Source: Bacillota bacterium
Lineage (GTDB): Bacteria > Bacillota > DTU025
Length of the DNA: 22,161 nucleotides
NCBI GenBank assembly: GCA_012842765.1
Contig: DUWJ01000307.1
Span: 1-22,161 of the forward strand
Reading direction: 5' to 3'
The notes beneath the pieces were generated by a model. The model saw nothing but the letters and a program-made list of their open reading frames with translations. It ran no database searches and was not told where the DNA came from. The position numbers and the translations under genes were made by a program. Of this stretch, positions 14,907 to 22,161 are shown one piece after another. The stretch's first letter is position 1. Each line of letters begins with the position of its first letter.

Positions 14907-16691
14907 TTACTTGCGCCCAAAACTCCTTGCCAACGCATCCCCCGGCACTAGCACGACCACGGGCCGTCCATGCGGACACCGATAGGGATCCTCAGATTCG
15001 AACAACCTCTCCACAAGAGACTTCATTTCAGCAATAGTGAGAGAATCGCCTGCCTTCACCGCTCCGCGGCATGCAAGCGACACCGCGATATGATCTGCCA
15101 GCAATCCGGGATCAGACCCTGAAGGCGCCGAGACAATCCCTTCGATGGCGGCCATGAGCGACTCTGCCGGCGGCACCCCGGCGCTCTGAGAGGGGACTCC
15201 TCTGATCACGACAGAGGTCGCACCGAACAGGTCTAGATCATAACCCATTCTCGACAGAACGTCTCCGTGTTTGGCCACGATCTCCACGTCCGACGCGCCT
15301 ATCTCTGCGATCTCAGGTGTCAGAAGGAGCTGGACAGAGGGCTTCTCCTTCGCGAATTCCTCCCGGTATTTGTCCACCAAAATACGTTCGTGTGCGACAT
15401 GCTGATCTATTATGACCAAGCCTTCGGCACCTTGCGCAAGAATATACGTATCATCCAGCTGTCCAATAACCTCAGGGACCGCGCCTGCAAGGCCTGATCT
15501 TGCCGGAGCCAGCCCAAGAGCAACGCCTGGTCCGGACGCAGGCCTCACCTCACGGAACGCGCTCTCCCGATCCCATGACGAGATGGCAAGATGTTGAGGC
15601 TCACCTCCATACGAGGCGCCCGGCCCCCGCCATTGCCTAGATACTGCACCCGTCTGGCCCCATCCTGCTGTGGGCTGAACAGGCTCCAGGTCTGGGACGG
15701 CATCGACTGAACGCAGCACAAAGGCTAAGGCTCCGCAGACAGCGGAGAATACATCGGAGTTCGACGCGAATCTCACTTCACTCTTGGCTGGGTGAACGTT
15801 GACGTCGATCTGAGACGGATCAATCTCGATCGAAAGAATTACCGGAGGTCTGATGCCTACGGGAACAGTCTTGTCGTAGGCCTTGTCTATGGCAGACCAG
15901 ACTGTCGTGGATACGACCGGACGACCGTTTACAAATATGTATTGCGAGTCGCGGCGTTTGCCCTTGGCGTGCTGAGGCAAAGAGATGAGGCCTTTTACGA
16001 AGATCCCGTGGGAGGAACTCTTTACCGGAATCATCTCGCGAGCTACCTCCAGCCCGAGGACCGCGGCAGCCGCCTCCTCAATCGATCCGCCTTGCGGAGT
16101 GACAAGCGCCGTGCGCCCGTCCACCTTGAGGCTAAATCCGATTTCAGGATGGGCCAGGGCCAGGCTGCCCACGGTGCCTATGATCCTCCTGTTCTCCGTA
16201 GAGACGGAACGCAAATACTTGAGCCTTGCAGGCGTGTTAAAGAAGAGATCCCGAACGGCAATGCTTGTACCACAGGGTGCCCCGATAGCTGTAGGCTCCC
16301 CCACTCGTCCCCCTTCCGCCACTACCACCGTCCCTTCACCGCTTCCGCGCTCACAGGTGACAAGCCTCACTCTGGCAACTGAAGCGATGCTCGGGAGAGC
16401 CTCGCCCCTGAAGCCGAGGCTTTCTATGGAAAAGAGGTCTTCCGCCCGGGCAATCTTGCTGGTGGCATGGCGTTCAAAGGCCCGCGCCGCATCTTCTCGC
16501 CCCATGCCGCAACCGTCGTCTGTAACCATGACAAGCTCCAGACCGCCTCCTAGCGTCTCTATGCTTATGGTGTTAGCCCCGGCGTCTATGGAGTTTTCTA
16601 CAAGCTCCTTCACAACCGACGCGGGCCTTTCAACAACTTCGCCTGCGGCTATCTTATTGGCGACTTCAGGGGCAAGCCTGATTATACGCAT
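14907..16691 (-). CDS. mutL: DNA mismatch repair protein MutL
   Basis: Links mismatch recognition by MutS to strand removal. The N-terminal GHKL ATPase shows ELVENSIDAGA, DDGCGMGRED, GFRGEALPSIASV and FNTPARLKYL. A Gly/Pro-rich linker (about 335-405) leads to a C-terminal dimerisation/endonuclease domain with IIDQHVAHERILVD (427-440), SLACRGAVKAGD (538-549) and CPHGRP (572-577). The last two metal-site motifs mark the nicking type of MutL, expected where MutH is missing. The first has Val for Ala and Asp for the final Glu of the usual DQHA(X)2E(X)4E. GTG 16700 overlaps the mutS stop, but AAGGAG (16705-16700) is placed 8 bases before ATG 16691, which gives the standard MRIIRLAPEVANKIAAGEVV start and 594 residues. 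Confidence 0.98.
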   Translation of the reverse strand: MRIIRLAPEVANKIAAGEVVERPASVVKELVENSIDAGANTISIETLGGGLELVMVTDDGCGMGREDAARAFERHATSKIARAEDLFSIESLGFRGEALPSIASVARVRLVTCERGSGEGTVVVAEGGRVGEPTAIGAPCGTSIAVRDLFFNTPARLKYLRSVSTENRRIIGTVGSLALAHPEIGFSLKVDGRTALVTPQGGSIEEAAAAVLGLEVAREMIPVKSSSHGIFVKGLISLPQHAKGKRRDSQYIFVNGRPVVSTTVWSAIDKAYDKTVPVGIRPPVILSIEIDPSQIDVNVHPAKSEVRFASNSDVFSAVCGALAFVLRSVDAVPDLEPVQPTAGWGQTGAVSRQWRGPGASYGGEPQHLAISSWDRESAFREVRPASGPGVALGLAPARSGLAGAVPEVIGQLDDTYILAQGAEGLVIIDQHVAHERILVDKYREEFAKEKPSVQLLLTPEIAEIGASDVEIVAKHGDVLSRMGYDLDLFGATSVVIRGVPSQSAGVPPAESLMAAIEGIVSAPSGSDPGLLADHIAVSLACRGAVKAGDSLTIAEMKSLVERLFESEDPYRCPHGRPVVVLVPGDALARSFGRK

Positions 16692-16696
16692 CCAGT

Positions 16697-19345
16697 TCAC
16701 TCCTTCATCCTGGCCAGATCCTTCAGCTCGTACACAAGGTCTAAGGCTTGTCTGGGAGTCAAGTTGTCTGCGTCGACCCCCTCCAGCCTTCCCAGAACTC
16801 GTTGAGCCGTCTGTGCCAGAGAAACGTCCTCTGCAATCACCTCAGCAGCGCTCCCACGAACTGGCTCTTCGTCTGCCCAGCCAAACAAGGTCATCTGATG
16901 TCCTTCCGAAGGCGAAGCAGCTTCCAAGCCTTTTAGTATTTGCTGAGCTCGCCTTATTACCTCCCCAGGCAAACCCGCCATTTTCGCAACGTGCAAACCG
17001 TAGCTCTTATCGACGCTTCCACGAGCCAACCTGTAAAGGAACGTAAGTTCGCCCCCGCGCTCAACTGCCCCTACATGGTAGTTGCGAGCATAGGGCAGTC
17101 TCTCCTCCAATACGGCCAATTCGTGGTAGTGCGTGGTGAAAAGTGCCCGTGCCCCCACGTGATCATGCACCCATTCCGCAACAGCCCAGGCGAGGGCCAT
17201 GCCGTCGTAAGTGCTTGTCCCGCGGCCTAGCTCATCCACGAGAATGAGGCTTCGATCCGTGGCGTTATTCAGAATGTTCGCGATCTCCAGTAACTCAACC
17301 ATGAAACTGCTCTTGCCCGCACTTATGTCGTCATACGACCCTGTGCGGTAATATATGGCGTCGCATATCCCGATCTCAGCATCAGCCGCCGGCACGAAGG
17401 ACCCTACTTGCGCCATGACGGTTATCAGCCCGATCGTGGCAAGCACCGTACTTTTTCCGGCCATGTTGGGACCTGTTATGATCAGCAACCTTCCACCATT
17501 GCACGAAGCCTCTATGTCGTTGGGCACGTATCTAGCCGATCCCAACATCTCTTCGAGCACGGGGTGTCTCGCCTCGCGTATCACCGTGGCTTTCCCGGTG
17601 TTGATTTGAGGCCTTACGTAACCTCGGTTCCGCGCATCCTCCGCAAATGAAGCCAACACATCTAGTTCCGCCACTGCCTGCGCCGTTGCGAGTATCCTCG
17701 GGAGGTAAGCGCTGATATCGTCCCTGACCTGCTCGAATATCGCAGCCTCGAGCCTGATAAGCCTCTCCTCTGCACCGAGGATCTTCGATTCCAGCTCCTT
17801 CAGCTCCGGCGTAATGTATCGCTCGGAGTTGGCCAGCGTTTGCTTGCGAGTGTAATCATCCGGCACCAGGTGGCTGTTTGCGTGAGTGACCTCGATGTAG
17901 TATCCAAACACCTGGTTGAAGCCGACTTTGAGCGACTTTATGCCAGTGCGTTCCCGCTCACGGGCTTCAAGCCTTATGAGCCATTCCTTCCCTTCCGTGG
18001 AGGCACGCCTGAGCTCATCTACCTCCTCGCTGTAGCCTTCACAGATCACTCCGCCCTCGTTAGCGCTTGCCTTCGCGTCAAGCTTGATAGATGCCCTTAT
18101 ACGTTCCGTTGCTTCAGGAACCGGATCAAGCGCCCCCGCTAGGTCAATTATCCTGGAAGACTTCGCCTCACCAAGAACAGCGGCCAGGTCATCCACGGCC
18201 TCAAGAGACGAGGCCAGCGCCAAAAGATCCCGGGGCCCAGCCGTCCTATACCCTATCCGCCCGCATGTGCGCTCCAGATCGTACATGCGATCCAATGTCT
18301 TGCGAACATCTGCCCTGAGAAACAAATCACCTGCGAGCTCTTCCACAGCATCCAACCGGCTCTCGATTTCAGCCGCCGACACAGCAGGGCGTTCGAACCA
18401 CGACCTGATGAGACGCCCACCCATAGGCGTCACAGTGCTATCGAGGACGGAAAGAAGACCCCTTTCGCGGTGGAATATCTCCAACGCGCGCCGGGTCGGC
18501 GTATCCATCCTCATGAATTCGCCCAGATGGTAAACGCGCATCCTTGAAATCTGCGGCACGCTGGTCATCTGCGTCTCCTGCAAGTAGGATACGAGGGCGC
18601 CGGCGGCCCTGACAGCAAGATCCATTCCTGCTGCGCCGTAACCTTCGAGAGAGGTCACCCCAAACTGGGACATTAGCGTCTCCTCAGCCCTCCCACGTTC
18701 GAAATCCATTGGCTGCCTGGGATAGGCGACAAAACTACCCTCAACCGGGCAACCGCCCCCCTTATCATCCTCATCAAAACGAGGGCCAGACGAACCTTGA
18801 AGCCCACGTGAATCACCAGGATAGATACATTCGGCAGGAGCTATCCTGTCGATTTCCTCTGAAATCAATGCAAACGCATCATCACCGTCTGCCTGCGTAG
18901 CCGCGAGCTCACCAGTGGACGCATCGCACGAAGCGAGCCCCACGCCTGACTCGGTCGCAACAACGGCGATGAGAAAATTGTTGCGGCCGGGGTCCACTTG
19001 GTCCGCAAGCGTCCCTGGAGTCACGACCCGCACTATGTCCCTGCGCACCAACCCCTTGGCAGTGCGCGGGTCTTCCACCTGGTCCGCAATGGCTACCTTG
19101 TGCCCATTCTGTACCAGCGTGGCAATGTACTGATCAACAGCATGATGCGGAACCCCGCACATGGGCATCTTATTGCCCGAGCCGACCTCGCGTGAGGTCA
19201 ACATTATCCCCAATATTCTGCTGGCGATCTCCGCATCTTCCATGAACATCTCGTAGAAATCGCCCAGCCTGAACATGAGAATGGCATCCGGACATCTCTT
19301 CTTCAACTCTCGGTATTGGCGGATCATGGGAGTCGGCCTAGACAT
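16697..19345 (-). CDS. mutS: DNA mismatch repair protein MutS
   Basis: Recognises mispairs as a dimer. With the start at 19345 it has 882 residues, normal for MutS1. Seen: the mismatch-reading Phe30-Tyr-Glu32 in RLGDFYEMF, KMPMCGVPHHA, the connector and lever domains, Walker A GPNMAGKST (625-633), the DDISAGKSSFMVE loop, Walker B VDELGRGTSTYDG and THYHEL. Near the end QMTLFGW (about 817-823) fits the beta-clamp binding motif QxxLF. The frame stays open to 19435 inside miaB, but the family N-terminus (MSRPTPMIRQYRELK) and GGAAGG upstream favour 19345, which overlaps the miaB stop by 8 bases. mutL follows after 5 bases, the classical mutSL pair. Confidence 0.98.
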   Translation of the reverse strand: MSRPTPMIRQYRELKKRCPDAILMFRLGDFYEMFMEDAEIASRILGIMLTSREVGSGNKMPMCGVPHHAVDQYIATLVQNGHKVAIADQVEDPRTAKGLVRRDIVRVVTPGTLADQVDPGRNNFLIAVVATESGVGLASCDASTGELAATQADGDDAFALISEEIDRIAPAECIYPGDSRGLQGSSGPRFDEDDKGGGCPVEGSFVAYPRQPMDFERGRAEETLMSQFGVTSLEGYGAAGMDLAVRAAGALVSYLQETQMTSVPQISRMRVYHLGEFMRMDTPTRRALEIFHRERGLLSVLDSTVTPMGGRLIRSWFERPAVSAAEIESRLDAVEELAGDLFLRADVRKTLDRMYDLERTCGRIGYRTAGPRDLLALASSLEAVDDLAAVLGEAKSSRIIDLAGALDPVPEATERIRASIKLDAKASANEGGVICEGYSEEVDELRRASTEGKEWLIRLEARERERTGIKSLKVGFNQVFGYYIEVTHANSHLVPDDYTRKQTLANSERYITPELKELESKILGAEERLIRLEAAIFEQVRDDISAYLPRILATAQAVAELDVLASFAEDARNRGYVRPQINTGKATVIREARHPVLEEMLGSARYVPNDIEASCNGGRLLIITGPNMAGKSTVLATIGLITVMAQVGSFVPAADAEIGICDAIYYRTGSYDDISAGKSSFMVELLEIANILNNATDRSLILVDELGRGTSTYDGMALAWAVAEWVHDHVGARALFTTHYHELAVLEERLPYARNYHVGAVERGGELTFLYRLARGSVDKSYGLHVAKMAGLPGEVIRRAQQILKGLEAASPSEGHQMTLFGWADEEPVRGSAAEVIAEDVSLAQTAQRVLGRLEGVDADNLTPRQALDLVYELKDLARMKE

Positions 19346-20810
19346 CGTTGCAGTCACACCTTCCATCCGTAGCAAAGCCTGAGGAACTCGCTGTTCGGCC
19401 TTGCATCTCCTCTCCGGCAGCCTCGTGCCCATCACAGGTTAGCGCACCCCGATACCCACTACGACCCTCAATTTCCTCGCCGTACAGCGTCCAAGTGCGC
19501 GTTTGTGAAACGCGCAGCATGACAATGTCGCCAGGATTGTGAGCTTTCTCAGAAGTCCAATGGATCATCTTGTTCGTTCTTGTTCTCCCTGAAAGGACCG
19601 ACGGGTCGCGTTCGGACGGCCCTTCCACCATTACCTCGACTATCGATCCACACAGCTCGTCATTGACCTCGCTAGCTATCGAGTTTACGAGGTCTATCAG
19701 GCGATAGACGCGGTCATGCTTCACTTCATCTTCAATCTGGTCTGGCATTCGAGCCGCAACCGTCCCTGGCCTGGGAGAATAGATGAACGTAAATGCCGCA
19801 TCGAATCTCGCTTGCCTCACCACATCCATCGTAGCCTGGAAATCTTCCTCCGTCTCTCCCGGAAAACCAACCATTATGTCTGTCGTTATGGATGCCCCGG
19901 GAACAGCTTCTCTTATCCGATCCAAAAGCGCCAGATACCTCTCGGCAGTATATCCTCTGTGCATCATCTCAAGCACTCTATCGCTCCCTGCCTGCAGAGG
20001 TAAGTGAAAATGTTCGCACACCTTCTCCGATGAGGCAACAGCCTCTATCATCTTGTCAGAAAAGTCCCTAGGGTGTGATGTGGTAAACCTGATGCGTCTA
20101 ATGCCATCCACCAAGTTGACTTCGTGTAGAAGGTCAGCGAAATCAGGCGATGACCCCGACGGAAGCGGCGGCAGGCCACGACCGTAAGAGTTGACATTCT
20201 GACCCAATAGCGTCACCTCGACGCACCCGCTCCCCGCTAGATCGCAGACCTCAGCTACTACATCTTCCATGCGGCGGCTACGCTCTCTTCCCCTCACATA
20301 CGGCACAATGCAGTATGTACAGAAGTTGTCGCAGCCGTACGTGATATTGACGAAGGCTTTGTGGCCATAGGCCCGCACAGCAGGAAGACCTTCAACTACT
20401 TCATCAGGCTCGTCCCACACCTCCACAACCCGCTCGCCGGCGAAGACGCGCTCGAGAAGCTCAGGCAGCCTGTGGATATTATGAGTGCCAAACACCAGGT
20501 TAACCCAGGGCATTCGAGCGCGCACTATCTCCCTGAGATCGCTTCTTTGGGCCATGCATCCGCACATGCCAACCACGAGATTAGGGTTGCCTTCTTTCAA
20601 GCGCTTCATCTCTCCCAAATTGCCAAAAGCGCGGTTCTCAGCATTCTCCCTAACACAGCAGGTGACGAATATTACAATGTCGGCGTCCTCAACTCTAGAA
20701 GACTCTTCGAAGCCGAGGCTTGACAGGATGCCCATAATCGTCTCAGAGTCGCGTTCATTCATCTGACACCCAAAAGTTACCACCTTGGCTGATCTACGTC
20801 TGACTTCCAT
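19338..20810 (-). CDS. miaB: tRNA-2-methylthio-N6-dimethylallyladenosine synthase
   Basis: Radical-SAM methylthiotransferase acting on i6A37 made by MiaA. The N-terminal UPF0004 domain carries cluster cysteines Cys15 (TFGCQMNERDSE), Cys51 (VTCCVREN) and Cys85 (GCMAQ). The radical SAM motif is CDNFCTYC (Cys160, 164, 167), followed by VPYVRGRERSR, GQNVNSYG, TTSHPRDF, HLPLQAGSDRVL and GFPGETEEDF; a TRAM domain covers about 380-448. After the TRAM domain there is a further tail of about 40 residues (to DGRCDCNDV) that I do not recognise and whose codons run into the mutS start. GGAGG lies 7 bases before ATG 20810. Total 490 residues, somewhat longer than the usual 440-475. Confidence 0.97.
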   Translation of the reverse strand: MEVRRRSAKVVTFGCQMNERDSETIMGILSSLGFEESSRVEDADIVIFVTCCVRENAENRAFGNLGEMKRLKEGNPNLVVGMCGCMAQRSDLREIVRARMPWVNLVFGTHNIHRLPELLERVFAGERVVEVWDEPDEVVEGLPAVRAYGHKAFVNITYGCDNFCTYCIVPYVRGRERSRRMEDVVAEVCDLAGSGCVEVTLLGQNVNSYGRGLPPLPSGSSPDFADLLHEVNLVDGIRRIRFTTSHPRDFSDKMIEAVASSEKVCEHFHLPLQAGSDRVLEMMHRGYTAERYLALLDRIREAVPGASITTDIMVGFPGETEEDFQATMDVVRQARFDAAFTFIYSPRPGTVAARMPDQIEDEVKHDRVYRLIDLVNSIASEVNDELCGSIVEVMVEGPSERDPSVLSGRTRTNKMIHWTSEKAHNPGDIVMLRVSQTRTWTLYGEEIEGRSGYRGALTCDGHEAAGEEMQGRTASSSGFATDGRCDCNDV

Positions 20811-20843
20811 ACCGCCGCCTCCATAAAAAGCTATGTAGATTTT

Positions 20844-22061
20844 CTAGTCTCTCACAATCATGTCCAGAAGAGAAGCGTAGTCAGGCACGCTTTCCTTTGC
20901 AGCGCCAGGCAATTGGACGCCCTCTTCTACAGCCCGGCGAATCTTGTCGGATCCGGCTATGTCGCCAAAGAGGATGCCGCCTACAACCTTGTCACCTAAC
21001 AGCACGAGTTTGCGGTACACTCGGCTATCGTAATCGACATCTACTATGGACGTTACGTCGGGACCATCCTGCACATCGCCAACGGAAAAGAGCCTTGTTC
21101 CCATCACCATCAGCGTATATGAAGGCGGAACCGCCACATACTCTTCTTGGCCACCCGCGGCATTGACGCCAGCTACCTTGCCCTGCGCTACCGCCACCGG
21201 CATGATTCCTCCTACAGAGCCTTCGAATTCAGCAACATCGCCGGCAGCGTATATCCACGGCGTCGATGTACGCATCAATTTGTCGACCTCTACCCCGCGA
21301 TTGATCTTGAGGCCAGCGGAACGAGGAACATCGAGATTCGGCCTTACGCCTGTGGAGAACAAAATTACTTCTCCGGGAATCTCCTCGCCTCCTGCAAGGC
21401 GGATCCCGCCCGGAAACAGAGCCTCGCTAAAAGCCGATAGATGAAGGACAATTCCGGCGGATTCCACGATCTCCGCCAGCATCCGTGATGCATTTTGATC
21501 AAGCATCTTCGAGAGCAAACGAGAGCCATGCTCCAACAGATGAACCTCGAGATCGCGCTTGGCCAGGGCCCACGCAGCCTCAAGCCCCAGGGGACCTGCG
21601 CCCACGACGCAAACTGTCTTGGCGGTCTCACAGGCTGAGGAGATGGCCCGCGCATCATCGACGGTACGTAAGGAGAACACATTCTCCCTATCAAGCCCCG
21701 AAAGCGGGGGCACGAACGGACTGCTTCCACAGGCCAGTATCACAGAGGAAGCGGAAAGCTCGCTGCCATTATCCAGCGACACGGTTTTGCGATCAACATC
21801 GATCGCCTTCGCTGTCTGACCCAGCAATACCTGGGCATTGCGCTCCTCATACCATTGCGGCTTCTTAATTGCCAAGCTTTCAGAGGACACTTCTTCACCA
21901 AGAAGATGTGAAAGCCGAGGACGATAATAAGCGTAGTATGGTTCCTGAGACAATATTGTAACCGGCACGTCCACATCCTGCGACCTTATCCCTTCCAACG
22001 CATTGACCGCAGCAGGCCCCAATCCTACTATGACAATTCCAGGCCCCAATGATGCACCCAT
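20844..22061 (-). CDS. NAD(P)/FAD-dependent oxidoreductase (rubredoxin reductase / NirB N-terminal type)
   Basis: Flavoprotein of the pyridine nucleotide-disulfide oxidoreductase group, probably moving electrons from NAD(P)H to a small redox protein. FAD site VIVGLGPAAVNALEGI (GxGxxA at 13-18), PYYAYYRPRLSHLLGEE, ILACGSSPFVPPL, NAD(P) site VVGAGPLGLEAAWAL (GAGPLG at 154-159), and the second FAD motif WIYAAGDVAEF (Gly274-Asp275). There is no redox-active CxxxxC pair, which excludes disulfide reductases proper. The closest group by motif is NADH:rubredoxin oxidoreductase or the NirB N-terminus; 405 residues fit. No rubredoxin gene is in the window. First gene of the leftward block, 33 bases before miaB. 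AGGGGG about 10 bases upstream serves as ribosome site. Confidence 0.9.
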   Translation of the reverse strand: MGASLGPGIVIVGLGPAAVNALEGIRSQDVDVPVTILSQEPYYAYYRPRLSHLLGEEVSSESLAIKKPQWYEERNAQVLLGQTAKAIDVDRKTVSLDNGSELSASSVILACGSSPFVPPLSGLDRENVFSLRTVDDARAISSACETAKTVCVVGAGPLGLEAAWALAKRDLEVHLLEHGSRLLSKMLDQNASRMLAEIVESAGIVLHLSAFSEALFPGGIRLAGGEEIPGEVILFSTGVRPNLDVPRSAGLKINRGVEVDKLMRTSTPWIYAAGDVAEFEGSVGGIMPVAVAQGKVAGVNAAGGQEEYVAVPPSYTLMVMGTRLFSVGDVQDGPDVTSIVDVDYDSRVYRKLVLLGDKVVGGILFGDIAGSDKIRRAVEEGVQLPGAAKESVPDYASLLDMIVRD

Positions 22062-22097
22062 GTTGCCTCGCCCCCTTTGTATTTCAGCATTACGAAT

Positions 22098-22106
22098 ATT
22101 ATATCA
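22098..22106 (-). promoter_or_regulatory. Extended -10 promoter of the oxidoreductase-miaB-mutSL block
   Basis: On the minus strand, TGATATAAT (22106-22098) is a perfect -10 with the TG extension. The -35 at 18 bases (TTTCAG, 22127-22122) is weak. Transcription should begin near 22090, about 30 bases before the oxidoreductase start. Confidence 0.7.
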
Positions 22107-22112
22107 TCGGCC

Positions 22113-22127
22113 TTTCAGAAGCTGAAA
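22113..22127. repeat. 15-base palindrome at the -35 region
   Basis: TTTCAG (22113-22118), 3 bases, CTGAAA (22122-22127): a perfect inverted repeat covering the -35 side of the extended -10 promoter. The place suits an operator, but a short AT-rich palindrome can also occur by chance. Confidence 0.4.
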
Positions 22128-22161
22128 CGCAAAGAAGGCAACATCCCGCTTAGGTTTCGCA

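Noticed and set aside
15985..17046. 353-codon open frame on the plus strand opposite mutL and mutS
   Set aside because: Ser/Pro/Arg-rich composition typical of an antisense shadow; it spans the junction of two certain genes.

Overview
The window looks like chromosome of a spore-forming member of the Firmicutes (Bacillota). It carries spoIVA, whose product exists only in endospore formers, next to an HU gene (I recall a similar spoIVA-hbs neighbourhood in Bacillus). It also has a miaB-mutS-mutL-...-miaA run and a methionine gamma-lyase-like gene downstream of miaA, as in many Bacilli and Clostridia. G+C is moderate, by eye somewhat above half. The genus cannot be named from sequence alone. I see no rRNA, tRNA, CRISPR array or insertion sequence.

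Layout. (1) Positions 10-4607, leftward: a peptide-type ABC transporter operon in the order binding protein, permease B, permease C, ATPase D. Its leader (about 4608-5025) has a strong sigma-A-type promoter, a c-di-AMP (ydaO/yuaA-type) riboswitch and an intrinsic terminator. (2) Positions 5135-7076, rightward: an extended -10 promoter drives the second ATPase (F type) and a small secreted protein that may have a LolA-like fold. (3) Positions 7065-22127, leftward: a long head-to-tail run of NAD(P)H/FAD oxidoreductase, miaB, mutS, mutL, a 351-base non-coding gap, a SAM methyltransferase, miaA, a Met gamma-lyase-like gene, a secreted DUF4139 protein, a DEDD exonuclease-like protein, spoIVA and HU. 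It ends in an intrinsic terminator facing the rightward pair.

How it works together. The two ATPases, two permeases and the binding protein make one complete SBP family 5 (Dpp/Opp) importer. Its parts are under two divergent promoters, and only the binding protein-permease-permease-ATPase D arm has the riboswitch. The right-hand block combines mismatch repair (MutS, MutL), tRNA A37 modification (MiaA, MiaB) and sporulation/nucleoid genes, joined by short gaps or overlaps.

The most unusual item is the solute-binding protein at 3054-4607. Its SBP family 5 domain is circularly permuted. The segment that normally forms the C-terminal third follows the signal peptide directly, then comes the normal N-terminus, and the protein stops exactly where the first segment would normally begin. 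The second is the c-di-AMP riboswitch controlling this peptide-type transporter.
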